DNA from: Anaerolineales bacterium
Lineage (GTDB): Bacteria > Chloroflexota > Anaerolineae > Anaerolineales > Villigracilaceae
DNA length: 64,000 nucleotides
Direction: 5' to 3'
NCBI GenBank assembly: GCA_016932715.1
Contig: JAFGCG010000173.1
Span: 28,752-92,751, forward strand
Shown here: positions 17,328 through 25,475 of the stretch, piece after piece
Position numbering within the stretch: the stretch's first letter is position 1
Layout: each line of letters starts with the position of its first letter
Program-made: the position numbers and the translations under genes
The notes under the pieces: generated by a model
Seen by the model: only the letters and a program-made list of their open reading frames with translations
The model's database searches: none
Told to the model about the DNA's origin: nothing

Positions 17328-17385
17328 AAGTTAACATAATTGTAAAGATTCTCGGGCGAATTTGGGGAGGGTGTCACGAAGTGAC
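17307..17385. repeat. Interspersed repeat overlapping the end of yibE/F
   Basis: Arms at 17307-17322 and 17356-17371 form a near-perfect stem (one mismatch) around CCCTCCCCAATT, followed by the small palindrome GTCACGAAGTGAC at 17373-17385. The unit resembles dispersed repeats seen in many environmental bacterial genomes. It supplies the last codons of the YibE/F gene. Confidence 0.75.
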
Positions 17386-17444
17386 GGGTGAGGCGGCTGC
17401 AACTTTTTACCTGGTTTGGCGTATAGCAAGTACAAGGAGCGCGA

Positions 17445-18050
17445 GTGAACGATGATCTTGCCTGGGTCCTCCAGGCACAGCAAGGCAACGACGAAGCGTT
17501 TACCAGGCTGGTCGAGGCGTATCAAACGCACGTCTACAACTTGTGTTACCGCATGTTAGGCGAGCCGGAAGCCGCCGAAGATGCCGCGCAGGAAACCTTC
17601 CTGCGTGCGTATCGGAACCTGCGTCGCTATGACCAGAACCGGTCGTTTGCCACGTGGCTGCTTTCGATCGGCGCACATTATTGTATAGACCGCTTGCGCC
17701 GGCGCAAGCTCTCCATGTTCTCCATCGATGAGGAGAACGATGACGGTACTACCCTGGAAATTGCGGATGTCACGTCCCCCGACCCGGAGGCTGAAACCGC
17801 TAAACGCGAGGATCGCGACCGCCTCCACATTTTATTGAAAGGATTGGACGAAACCGATCGCGCCGCAATCATTATGCGATACTGGTACGACTATTCTGAA
17901 ATGGAAATTGCTGAATCTCTCAGGTTGACAGTCAGTGCTGTCAAGAGCCGCCTGCACCGTGCGCGCCGTGCGCTGGCAGGCATGTGGCAGGAAGACAAGC
18001 CTCTCACTCGCACCGAGAAAAGGAGAGTCTATGAATCACCAGCCTTTTGA
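17445..18050 (+). CDS. ECF-type RNA polymerase sigma factor
   Basis: A 201-residue sigma factor with region 2 at about 20-90 (YRMLGEPEAAEDAAQETFLRAY) and region 4 at about 135-185 (AAIIMRYWYDYSEMEIAESL, then AVKSRLHRARRAL). There is no region 3, as usual for ECF factors. The start is GTG at 17445 with AAGGAG upstream. It overlaps the anti-sigma gene by 20 bases and probably drives the same operon, although no promoter motif can be assigned. It is preceded by a palindromic repeat that separates it from yibE/F. Confidence 0.93.
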   Translation: MNDDLAWVLQAQQGNDEAFTRLVEAYQTHVYNLCYRMLGEPEAAEDAAQETFLRAYRNLRRYDQNRSFATWLLSIGAHYCIDRLRRRKLSMFSIDEENDDGTTLEIADVTSPDPEAETAKREDRDRLHILLKGLDETDRAAIIMRYWYDYSEMEIAESLRLTVSAVKSRLHRARRALAGMWQEDKPLTRTEKRRVYESPAF

Positions 18051-18555
18051 AGGTTGGCTGTTGGATAACAAGCCAATCGATCTCAAGCAGAAGTTCGAAC
18101 TGGATGCACACCTGCGAACGTGCAGGTATTGCACCGCGCTGGCTGAGACGGGGCAGGCTTTACGGTCAGTGAAGAGGGTTTCGCCGGTAGCGGGTTTTAC
18201 GAGGCGCTTCCAGGCAAGACTTGTCGTGCAAAAGGCCGCCGACCGCAGGCGCCGGTTTTGGGGCGCAGTCTTGCTTACGTTCGGAGGCCTGGCCATGCTG
18301 CTGGCGATAGCAGCGCCTTATCTGCTCTCCTTCCTGGCTTCGCCAGCTGCCCGCATTACGTCACTGGTCGGGTGGGGAGTATTTGTGATCACCACCCTGC
18401 AGGCGCTGCTGCGGGCGGGCTCTGTGTTCCTGGGTGTGATCCCGGGCTTCCTGCCTCCCTTTGCATGGATGGTGTTGGTCTCTGCGTTTGCAGGGATCAA
18501 TCTTTTGTGGTCAGTATCCATCTGGCGGTTCACGCGTGTTCCGCGAGGAGTGTAA
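18031..18555 (+). CDS. Anti-sigma factor with zinc-finger-like N-terminus
   Basis: A 174-residue membrane protein. The N-terminal part has HLRTCRYC near residues 29-36, the HxxxCxxC core of ZAS-type anti-sigma domains. Two or three membrane helices follow (about 77-100, 112-130, 140-160). It should hold the ECF sigma factor at the membrane. The start ATG at 18031 has AGGAGAG upstream and lies 20 bases inside the sigma gene, a typical coupling. Membrane anchoring implies that the signal comes from the envelope. Confidence 0.85.
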   Translation: MNHQPFEGWLLDNKPIDLKQKFELDAHLRTCRYCTALAETGQALRSVKRVSPVAGFTRRFQARLVVQKAADRRRRFWGAVLLTFGGLAMLLAIAAPYLLSFLASPAARITSLVGWGVFVITTLQALLRAGSVFLGVIPGFLPPFAWMVLVSAFAGINLLWSVSIWRFTRVPRGV

Positions 18556-18557
18556 TT

Positions 18558-19568
18558 ATGAAGAAAACGTTCAAATTTTATGCATTGCTTATGCTGTTTG
18601 CCCTGTTGTTCCTGCCGACAAGCTCGGCGCAGGCGCAGGGACCCAGCCCCGATGGAGATGGGCAGGTCATTTTTGGCAGCAATTTCACACTGGAGAGCGG
18701 CGACGTCTTCGATGGCGACCTGGTTTTGCTTGGCGGCAATGTGACCATCGAAGAAGACGCCAGCCTGAATGGCAGCCTTGTCGTGGTCGGTGGCACGATC
18801 AGAAGTGACGGCGAGATCGACGGCGATGTTGTGGTTGTTGGAGGGCAGATCAGCCTGGAAGAGGCTGCGCTGGTAACCGGCGATGTGGTTACGATCGGCG
18901 GTCAGTTGAATCGGGCGGAGGGCGCGCGGATCGAAGGTCAAGTTGTCAATAATGTGGCGCCGAACATCACTGTTCCGCCTGCACGAATCCCACCCACAGC
19001 GCCCGCTGTACCAGATGTCCCGAACGTCTTGCCTCCAAACTTCAATGTCGACGTTTTTAATCCTGTTGGAAGGATTTTCGGGATTTTCAGCTGGGCAGTT
19101 GGTTTGGCTGCGTTTGGGATGCTGCTGGCGTTATTCTGGCAGCCGCAAATCGAGCGCACGGGAAACGCCATCATCTCACAGCCTTTGATGACCGGTGCCA
19201 TTGGACTGGCAGCCATCGTTGTCGCAGCCATCTTTTTCTTTACCATTCTGCCGCTTTTCATTGTCGCTTTAGCCTGGTTCTTCGGAGTTGTGGCAATCGG
19301 GCAGGAGGTGGGGGAGCGTTTTACAAAAGCCATCAATCAAACCTGGTCGCCGGTGCTGACGATCGGTTTTGGCACGTTCCTGCTTGTGCTGGCGGGCGGC
19401 GTCATCGGTTCGGTCCCATGCCTGGGCGGGTTGACCGTCTTCCTGTTCGGTCTGGTCGGGATTGGCGCGTCCGTCATTACGCTGTTTGGAGTGCGGTCCA
19501 TCCAGGTCCCCGCCCTGACGACGTACACTCCACCGGCAGATGCCGGACAGGCTCCCCCGGTAGGCTAA
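18558..19568 (+). CDS. Secreted bactofilin-like polymer-forming membrane protein
   Basis: A 336-residue protein with a signal peptide (residues 1-26, ending SAQAQ). It has a short beta-helix of repeated Gly-rich turns from about 40 to 130 (GDLVLLGGNVTIEEDASLNG and similar), which resembles bactofilin or polymer-forming domains. A Pro-rich linker follows, then four membrane helices (about 178-320). Bactofilins are normally cytosolic, so a signal peptide plus membrane domain marks an exported variant. It starts two bases after the anti-sigma stop, with GAGGAG upstream, so the trio forms one operon. It is a likely target or sensor of the sigma system; this is inference. Confidence 0.8.
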   Translation: MKKTFKFYALLMLFALLFLPTSSAQAQGPSPDGDGQVIFGSNFTLESGDVFDGDLVLLGGNVTIEEDASLNGSLVVVGGTIRSDGEIDGDVVVVGGQISLEEAALVTGDVVTIGGQLNRAEGARIEGQVVNNVAPNITVPPARIPPTAPAVPDVPNVLPPNFNVDVFNPVGRIFGIFSWAVGLAAFGMLLALFWQPQIERTGNAIISQPLMTGAIGLAAIVVAAIFFFTILPLFIVALAWFFGVVAIGQEVGERFTKAINQTWSPVLTIGFGTFLLVLAGGVIGSVPCLGGLTVFLFGLVGIGASVITLFGVRSIQVPALTTYTPPADAGQAPPVG

Positions 19569-19590
19569 GCTTAAAAATTTCTCATGTTAT

Positions 19591-19632
19591 AATCAATCCG
19601 CCCCGTGATTACTCGGGGCGGATTGATTTTTT
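19591..19632 (+). terminator. Terminator or attenuator between bactofilin-like and C45 peptidase genes
   Basis: A perfect 15-bp stem (19591-19605 with 19614-19628, loop of eight) is followed by TTTT. A TATAAT box at 19588-19593 overlaps the left arm. It ends the sigma operon; if the TATAAT is a real -10, the same hairpin would attenuate the peptidase transcript. Confidence 0.88.
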
Positions 19633-19643
19633 ACAGAGGAACT

Positions 19644-20759
19644 ATGGCTTTTAGAGAAACACCTGTCCCCAATACGACTGTTCACAACACTCCCCCGCCC
19701 CTGGTTGAAGTCTCCGGGACGCACCACGAAATGGGCTGTCAGGTTGGCGAGGCGCGCCGTGAGCAGGTGCAGCACAGCATTGAAAATGCTCGTCTTTTGA
19801 TCGAGCAAAGCTATTCTTCATTGGAACTGACCTGGGAGGGAGCAAAGATCCAGTCGCGCAAGTATTCGCCGTTTGCCTGGGAGCGTTACCCACAGTACAT
19901 AGAGGAGATGCAAGGCATTGCAAAAGGCGCAAATATCCCATTCGATGATGTGATGGTCTTGAACGCCATGGAAGCCGTAACCATGGATGCGCTGCACCTG
20001 ACGCGCTGCACAAGTTTCGCCGTCAATGAAGAACGCACAGCAGATGGTCACGTGCTCCTGGCACATAACGAAGACTGGGTACCCGAGGATGAGGGGGACG
20101 TCTATGTCATTTCGGCAAAGCCCAGGGATGAACCCCCGTTTCTTGCCATGACGTATGGCGGGCTCCTGCCCAACGTGGGATTCAACGCTCATGGCATTGC
20201 TCAGCTCATCGATTCTGTTTACCCGAGCGACTCACGCATTGGGATCCCACGCCTGGTTTTGGCGCGTGCCGTTTTAGCCTCGCGGCGTCTGTCGGGTGCA
20301 CTCGGACGTACGCTTGTCCCTCATCGTGCTGCCGGCTACAATCATCTGCTTGCCGACGACCATGGCGAGTTGTATTCGGTGGAGGTTTCCGCCCGCAAGT
20401 TCGATATATTGTATGGTACGGATGGGTATATGGTCCATACCAATCACTATATTACTCCCAGCATGAAAGGAGTCGAAAGCGACCCGGAGGAATTGATCTC
20501 GTCGCGGGTGCGCTATTTTCGCGCCAACCGCCTCCTACGGCAAAACTCCACACATACCATCAAGACGCTGCAGGCGATCCAGAAGGATCATGTCAACCTG
20601 CCCAACTCGATCTGCAATCATAATATCCAGGGCATTGATCCCCTTGACCGGGAGAGCACGATCAGTGCCCTGGTGATCGATCTGACCTCGCGCGAAATGC
20701 ACATTGCCTGGGGCAATCCCTGCCAGAATGCATATCATACGTATCATCTGAATGAATAG
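19644..20759 (+). CDS. C45-family peptidase / acyl-CoA:6-APA acyltransferase-like Ntn hydrolase
   Basis: A 371-residue member of the C45 Ntn-hydrolase family, which includes fungal isopenicillin N acyltransferase. These proteins cut themselves before a Cys that becomes the N-terminal nucleophile. Here the likely residue is C122 in LTRCTSFAV, followed by LLAHNEDW, the family's conserved Asn/Asp loop. The physiological bond split by bacterial members is an amide, but the substrate is unknown. No signal peptide is visible. The start at 19644 is set by AGAGGA; it lies 12 bases after the hairpin. It stands alone before a convergent gene. Confidence 0.85.
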   Translation: MAFRETPVPNTTVHNTPPPLVEVSGTHHEMGCQVGEARREQVQHSIENARLLIEQSYSSLELTWEGAKIQSRKYSPFAWERYPQYIEEMQGIAKGANIPFDDVMVLNAMEAVTMDALHLTRCTSFAVNEERTADGHVLLAHNEDWVPEDEGDVYVISAKPRDEPPFLAMTYGGLLPNVGFNAHGIAQLIDSVYPSDSRIGIPRLVLARAVLASRRLSGALGRTLVPHRAAGYNHLLADDHGELYSVEVSARKFDILYGTDGYMVHTNHYITPSMKGVESDPEELISSRVRYFRANRLLRQNSTHTIKTLQAIQKDHVNLPNSICNHNIQGIDPLDRESTISALVIDLTSREMHIAWGNPCQNAYHTYHLNE

Positions 20760-20779
20760 GGTCGTGATCGCTAAAAGGC

Positions 20780-20813
20780 AAAGCGCCTCTGTGATTGGAC
20801 AGAAGGCGCTTTT
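20780..20813. terminator. Bidirectional terminator between convergent genes
   Basis: AAAGCGCCTCTGT (20780-20792) pairs with 20799-20812 with one bulge; T residues follow on the plus strand and on the minus strand. It serves the C45 gene and the convergent response-regulator operon. Confidence 0.85.
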
Positions 20814-20833
20814 GTTGTCGGTTCTCCGGATGA

Positions 20834-21202
20834 TTAGTCCTTTGGCTTCAAGCGGCTGGTCAGATCGCGTAACTGAATGAACGAAATCGGTTTGACCATG
20901 ACAAAGTCTGCCAGGTCGGTATAAGCATCACCCATGCGCGCATCAGCAGTGGTGATAATGACAATGGCTTTGGCTAAGCGCTCATCCTTCCGAATGACAT
21001 GGGTTAACAAATCTCCGCCTGAAACGTGAGGGATATGCATATCCAGCAGTATCAAATAGGGAGCAGTTCCCTTCGTCAATCGCTCCCGGGCTGCCTGACC
21101 GTCTGCCAGAAGTTCCACTTCAAAGCCGACACCACGTAATGCCTCCGCAAAAATATGGGCAAGGTCTTCATCATCCTCGATGATTAGAGCCAGTTCACTC
21201 AT
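20834..21202 (-). CDS. Single-domain response regulator
   Basis: A 122-residue CheY-like receiver domain without an output domain. Acidic pocket DD near residues 10-11, phospho-acceptor Asp in LLDMHIPH near 53, Thr in IIITTAD near 84 and Lys in VKPIS near 103 are all present. The start codon overlaps the stop of the histidine kinase gene (ATGA), so the pair is translationally coupled. With no DNA-binding domain it must act through protein contact or a further kinase. It is the last gene of the terpene operon. Confidence 0.9.
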   Translation of the reverse strand: MSELALIIEDDEDLAHIFAEALRGVGFEVELLADGQAARERLTKGTAPYLILLDMHIPHVSGGDLLTHVIRKDERLAKAIVIITTADARMGDAYTDLADFVMVKPISFIQLRDLTSRLKPKD

Positions 21203-22917
21203 AGCATTCTCCGTTTCTCCATGTCTGCTTCCGGGACCGTCAAAGGCAGGGTAACAGTAAATGTGCTGCCTCTATCCACCTTGCTTTTTACCTTGACCTC
21301 TCCATTCATCAAATTGACCAGCTGCTTGACGATGGATAGCCCCAACCCGAATCCACCGTGAACGCGCGTCGCGGCGCCATCCACCTGTCGGAATGTATCA
21401 AAAATATAGGGAAGTTCAGATTCCGGGATCCCACGTCCCGTATCCGATACTTCGATACCCCATCTCCCGGAATAGGGACAGAATAGTCTCACATGCAGAA
21501 CGCCATGATCTGTAAATTTGACGCCGTTGTTAACAAGATTGACCAAAATCTGTTGCAGACGCGCCGAGTCACCGTTTATGACCTCGGGAAGATTATCCTC
21601 GATTTCACTGGTCAGTCTTAAACCTTTTTCCTGTACGCTCTGGTCCAGGACGCTATGGACGTTTTCCAGCAATTCAGCAGGTTTCATGGGCGCCATTTGA
21701 ATGGTCAATTTGCCTGCTTCCATTTGTGCCTGGTCGAGCAGGTCGTTGATCAGTCCGAGCAGGCGCTGGGTGTTTTTCATGATGCGTTCCGCCATGTTGA
21801 CCTGCTTCTGATTCATTGGTCCATAGACAGACTCTTTGAACATCTCTGCATATCCCAGAATGGCATTGAGGGGTGTTCGCAGTTCATGAGAAACGATGGC
21901 AACGAATGTGCTCTTGAGTCTTTCCACCTCAGCCTCGCGCGTGAAGTCGCGGAAGACAGTCACAGTTCCAAGATTGGTGTCGCCATCCTTTGAATGGTCA
22001 TAGACTTGTGCGGCACTGATCGAAAGGGTTTTGCGGCCCCATTCGACGCGGAAACTTGGCGGCTGGGTATCGTGCTCCATCATGGCATACAGGAGACCGC
22101 GGCTTCTGGGAGAAAGCCGGGGATGTTCGATGAGGTCACGAAAATTTTTGTTAACGATCAGCTCTATCGGCAGGTCCAGCATGCCCTTTAACGCCGGATT
22201 TGCCAGGATTGCGTTCCATTTCCTGTCGAAAACCACGACGCCGTCTGCAATGCAATTCAAGATGGCTTGATTTCTACCCGCTTCAATCCGTTCACGACTC
22301 AGGGATTCAGCCAGGGCTTGTGTCCGCTCGATCACCACCTGATCCAGGTTGGCGTTGATGACACGAAGTTCTCTGAGCGCCCGGTCCAGGCTGCTCGCCG
22401 ACAACCACGAGACTATGGCAAGCATGAAGAAGCCAACGATGGCTACCGGATTCGGGGTCGTGGGCACCGAGTGGGCGAGAAAAACAATAATGATGCTGCT
22501 CAACGCCGCAAATATAAAACTGGCAAGAGGAAACAGAAGCAGGCTCGATATGGCAATTGGGATTGTGAAGATAAAGAGTGACCTGCCATCTGCCAGCTGT
22601 TCAGGAGTATCACTAAAAATTGATGCCGTTACAAAAAGCAGCAGCAGCAGGAGCGAGGCTGTTTTACTGGAGTATTTATTTATTTGATAAATCACCACGC
22701 TGGTAATCGTCGCAGCAATGGAACTCACGATCGCCAGCAGGATCTCTTTGTCATGCCACTGTTCCGGGTATATGAACAAAAATACGATTATGGTCATCAG
22801 TGCAAGCAGAGACAGCACCAGCAATCCAAGCGCCAGAATACGTATCAGTCCGCGCCTGCGTATTTCTTCGGAATCGGTTGGGTCGGGATTGATATCGGGA
22901 ATGAGGCTTTTCTGCAT
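21199..22917 (-). CDS. Membrane sensor histidine kinase with PAS domain
   Basis: A 572-residue kinase. About six N-terminal membrane helices span residues 25-195. A coiled stretch and a PAS domain follow at about 225-335 (ILNCIADGVVVFDRKWNAILANPA). The H box is SHELRTPLNAILGY, the N box NLVNNGVKFT and the G boxes DTGRGIPE and GGFGLGLSIVK. The start at 22917 is used because GGAAGG precedes it and it lies two bases after the terpene cyclase stop. Such tight coupling to a biosynthetic gene is unusual and suggests that the kinase senses or controls the pathway. The ligand is unknown; the six-helix sensor region is buried in the membrane, which would suit a lipid signal. Confidence 0.9.
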   Translation of the reverse strand: MQKSLIPDINPDPTDSEEIRRRGLIRILALGLLVLSLLALMTIIVFLFIYPEQWHDKEILLAIVSSIAATITSVVIYQINKYSSKTASLLLLLLFVTASIFSDTPEQLADGRSLFIFTIPIAISSLLLFPLASFIFAALSSIIIVFLAHSVPTTPNPVAIVGFFMLAIVSWLSASSLDRALRELRVINANLDQVVIERTQALAESLSRERIEAGRNQAILNCIADGVVVFDRKWNAILANPALKGMLDLPIELIVNKNFRDLIEHPRLSPRSRGLLYAMMEHDTQPPSFRVEWGRKTLSISAAQVYDHSKDGDTNLGTVTVFRDFTREAEVERLKSTFVAIVSHELRTPLNAILGYAEMFKESVYGPMNQKQVNMAERIMKNTQRLLGLINDLLDQAQMEAGKLTIQMAPMKPAELLENVHSVLDQSVQEKGLRLTSEIEDNLPEVINGDSARLQQILVNLVNNGVKFTDHGVLHVRLFCPYSGRWGIEVSDTGRGIPESELPYIFDTFRQVDGAATRVHGGFGLGLSIVKQLVNLMNGEVKVKSKVDRGSTFTVTLPLTVPEADMEKRRML

Positions 22918-22919
22918 TG

Positions 22920-24410
22920 CTAGCCTTCCTGCGCCAATGTCAGTGCGCTCAAGAGGCATGATTTGACCAGAATCTCCGGACAATAAAGCGATTTACCAAT
23001 CCATAACGGAGGATAGGGCGGTTCACAATTTTCTGACAACCAGAGGCCCGCCCGCTTGATCTGTTCCTGAAATCCTCCGCCTGCATATCTTTGCCAAATT
23101 GCCAAGGCTTGAATGCAATAGGCAGTTTCTTCGGCAGTTGCTATGTTGAAAAATCCCCATGAGCCATTCGGTTCCTGGGTTTCGAGAATCCACTTGATCG
23201 ATTCTTCGCAAAGTTGATCGTCGTAACCAGTTGCCGAGATGGTCAAATGTGACGTTGTGTAATAGGGGGATAAATTCCACTTGTCCAGCCAATATCTTTG
23301 GCGCAGACGCTTTGAACGTATGAAATTAAGTGCTTTTTGAACGCTTGGATTTGACTTGTCATAACCGGCTTGTTTCAACGCGCCAAGCGCGTGGATATTT
23401 ACGTCCACGGATTGATTCGCTTCGTAATGATAGCACCTGAACCATTCCTTGTCTTCGTACTGGAGCACAGCCTCCAAATCGGACTTCCTTCCGAACTTCG
23501 AAAGGATTTCATAAGCGACAATGGTATCGTCCGCATCCGGCACGGAGAAAAATTCCGAGAGACCTAGTCCCTGCCCCGGCTTCCATTGTTTTTCGAGATA
23601 ATCCATATGCGCATCATACAAATTGGCGACTGCTTTGTCCCCCTGATATAAATTTGTCATGGAGAGGTTCCACAGCACCCAGACACGTTCAAAGATCTCA
23701 AAGGGTGATAAAGCTGGTGCTCCTCCATTGTGTGACTCGATAATTCGAGAAAGGTAATTCAACGCGCTTTGATCCCCTGGTTTGACATACAACGCAAAAT
23801 GTGCCGTTGCAGCCGGGCTTGCTCCAACTGAACCATTATCTTCCTGCAGACGTTCGACATCCAACAGGTCTAATTTGTCTTTTCCGGTCATTTCGGCGCT
23901 GTGGGCAACCGTTATAAAGCGCGATATCTTAAGTCCCTGCAGTTTTCTCATCTTCAATTCGCGCAAATGTCTCAGCTTCCCCAGAATTCGTTCCTTTTGC
24001 TGTTTGATGATCCCCAGCTGTTCAGCCTCAGCCACCAGGGTAGGTGTAATGACTTCAAATCCCACTGTTCCACCATTCGAATCCAGCTGAAGTCCCTGCG
24101 TGGCTCCGGCTGTGATCCTGTCTAAAGCCTCAAGCCCTCTTTGGATCCTCGCCTTGTCTTGTTGACGGCGCCCTTTATAGGTGAGAGCGATCATTGCGGA
24201 CAGCGTGCAAACGACTCTGTCGTGGTAATAAAATGGGAACACAGCTCCCCATGAACCATCCTCATGCTGGTGCTCACAAATCCATTCCAGGGCGCGGTTA
24301 CCCAGGTCTGACTCTACATCTTTCAGCCTGGCTATCCAGGCTGTATCGTAGGATGTGCTTGATATATTGTCCTTTCCAACTTTCTCAAGCAGCTTATCAA
24401 CAGTCTCCAT
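22920..24410 (-). CDS. Class II diterpene cyclase, Rv3377c-like
   Basis: A 496-residue terpene cyclase. It matches my memory of Mycobacterium tuberculosis Rv3377c, the halimadienyl (tuberculosinyl) diphosphate synthase, over nearly its whole length: SSTSYDTAWIARL (17-29), EDGSWGAVFPF (50-60), GFEVITPTLVAEA (117-129), a GALKQAGYDKS stretch, and CEPPYPPLWIGKSLYC near the end. The class II acid motif DADD is at 292-295. Such enzymes protonate geranylgeranyl diphosphate and leave the diphosphate in place. The product skeleton (halimane, clerodane or labdane) cannot be deduced. QW-like repeats DGSWG and NGSWGF fit the squalene-hopene-cyclase fold. It lies 24 bases after the Rv3378c-like gene, the same order of steps as in mycobacteria. 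Confidence 0.9.
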   Translation of the reverse strand: METVDKLLEKVGKDNISSTSYDTAWIARLKDVESDLGNRALEWICEHQHEDGSWGAVFPFYYHDRVVCTLSAMIALTYKGRRQQDKARIQRGLEALDRITAGATQGLQLDSNGGTVGFEVITPTLVAEAEQLGIIKQQKERILGKLRHLRELKMRKLQGLKISRFITVAHSAEMTGKDKLDLLDVERLQEDNGSVGASPAATAHFALYVKPGDQSALNYLSRIIESHNGGAPALSPFEIFERVWVLWNLSMTNLYQGDKAVANLYDAHMDYLEKQWKPGQGLGLSEFFSVPDADDTIVAYEILSKFGRKSDLEAVLQYEDKEWFRCYHYEANQSVDVNIHALGALKQAGYDKSNPSVQKALNFIRSKRLRQRYWLDKWNLSPYYTTSHLTISATGYDDQLCEESIKWILETQEPNGSWGFFNIATAEETAYCIQALAIWQRYAGGGFQEQIKRAGLWLSENCEPPYPPLWIGKSLYCPEILVKSCLLSALTLAQEG

Positions 24411-24434
24411 ATTAATACTCCCAAAACCGGCTCT

Positions 24435-25331
24435 CTACTCGTACGACCTGGCATACCAGATGCCACTTTTCACCACTCCAACTCCGAAGGCCTTCTCACG
24501 GCCATCCAGATAGACTCTTCGCATTGCTTCGAGAGCGTCTTCCGGCATTCTGCCATAATCAGGTTCCGGCAAAGGCCGAAGATATATATAATCGAATAAT
24601 ATCTTCCTCAACAAGGTCTCGGTCATATAAAGCGAGGGAGCCACCGTAAAGTACAGGCTTTCCTCCCCGGTATTCAACAGCGGATAATCGAAGACCGTAA
24701 ATCTTTCAAAGCCTATAAAGATGTCGGCTTTCTCGATCCGTTCGCCATAGTACATCTCGATCAGTTCTGCGCTGCCTGGCGGCCTCTTGTGAGTCTTATA
24801 GTACTGGATCGACAGTTCCGCTATGGTTTGAGTGGCGTCATTGGCAAAAACACCGTAGAGGAGCCGGTGTCTGCCATGCGCAAGCGCGAGTTCGGTGCCC
24901 CTGTCAAACGCTTGGACAATCTGCGGATAACGGGTCTTGAATTCTTTCCGATAGTCACCGTAGAACCGAACCCGAACATCGTAATCCTTATAAAAGGAAA
25001 CAAATTCAGGGTGATCGGTAAAAAAGCTCATGGTTTCCCCGATTGCCGTCATGTATTCTTCGCCGCGTTCCAGGATGTCCTTTCCAAAAACTGGCGCAAC
25101 AACGGTCTCGATCCCATGATCGAAAAGCATTCTATAGAGCCTGATGTAGCCCCTGATGGTTGCTTCAACATAGGTGCTTGCCAGCTCCCGTTGATTTTCG
25201 ACGCTGTGCTCCAGCAGAAACCATCGGCGGGTGCCATTGAATGGGAACACGCACACCTTGGGTCCGGAGGCTCTGACCAGCGCGGCAACCTCAGCGGTGG
25301 GGAGCTGCAGGAAACGCTCGAGGGGAATCAT
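24435..25331 (-). CDS. Diterpene synthase related to tuberculosinol/tuberculosinyl transferase Rv3378c
   Basis: A 298-residue protein that closely resembles, from memory, Rv3378c (about 296 residues), which removes diphosphate from tuberculosinyl diphosphate and transfers the prenyl group to water or adenosine. Shared stretches include GPKVCVFPFNGTRRWF (23-38), MLFDHGIETVVAP, a VRFYGDYRK core, EKADIFIGFERF, LYFTVAPSLYMTETLLR and GVGVVKSGIW. The fold is of the cis-prenyltransferase type. The family's active-site Asp in FPFDGTRRW is Asn here (N32). The start at 25331 has GGAGG upstream; a longer in-frame extension to 25436 has no counterpart in the family. It should act on the product of the neighbouring cyclase to give a diterpene alcohol or conjugate. 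Confidence 0.9.
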   Translation of the reverse strand: MIPLERFLQLPTAEVAALVRASGPKVCVFPFNGTRRWFLLEHSVENQRELASTYVEATIRGYIRLYRMLFDHGIETVVAPVFGKDILERGEEYMTAIGETMSFFTDHPEFVSFYKDYDVRVRFYGDYRKEFKTRYPQIVQAFDRGTELALAHGRHRLLYGVFANDATQTIAELSIQYYKTHKRPPGSAELIEMYYGERIEKADIFIGFERFTVFDYPLLNTGEESLYFTVAPSLYMTETLLRKILFDYIYLRPLPEPDYGRMPEDALEAMRRVYLDGREKAFGVGVVKSGIWYARSYE

Positions 25332-25475
25332 ACCTGCCTCCACAGGCGCGGCAGGAACCGGGGAGGCTGATATGTGTATTCCGTGTAGCTGGGCAGGGTC
25401 TCTGTGAGCATGCTTGCTTCCTGTGGCGCTGCGCAAAAAATACGGGATCGTATAGGACGAAACTCTACATGGTGT

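Noticed and set aside
22920..24410. Squalene-hopene cyclase as name for the terpene cyclase
   Set aside because: Length (496 residues) and the SYDTAW and DADD motifs with Rv3377c-like stretches fit a class II diterpene cyclase; squalene-hopene cyclases are longer (about 630 residues) and have DXDDTA with many more QW repeats.
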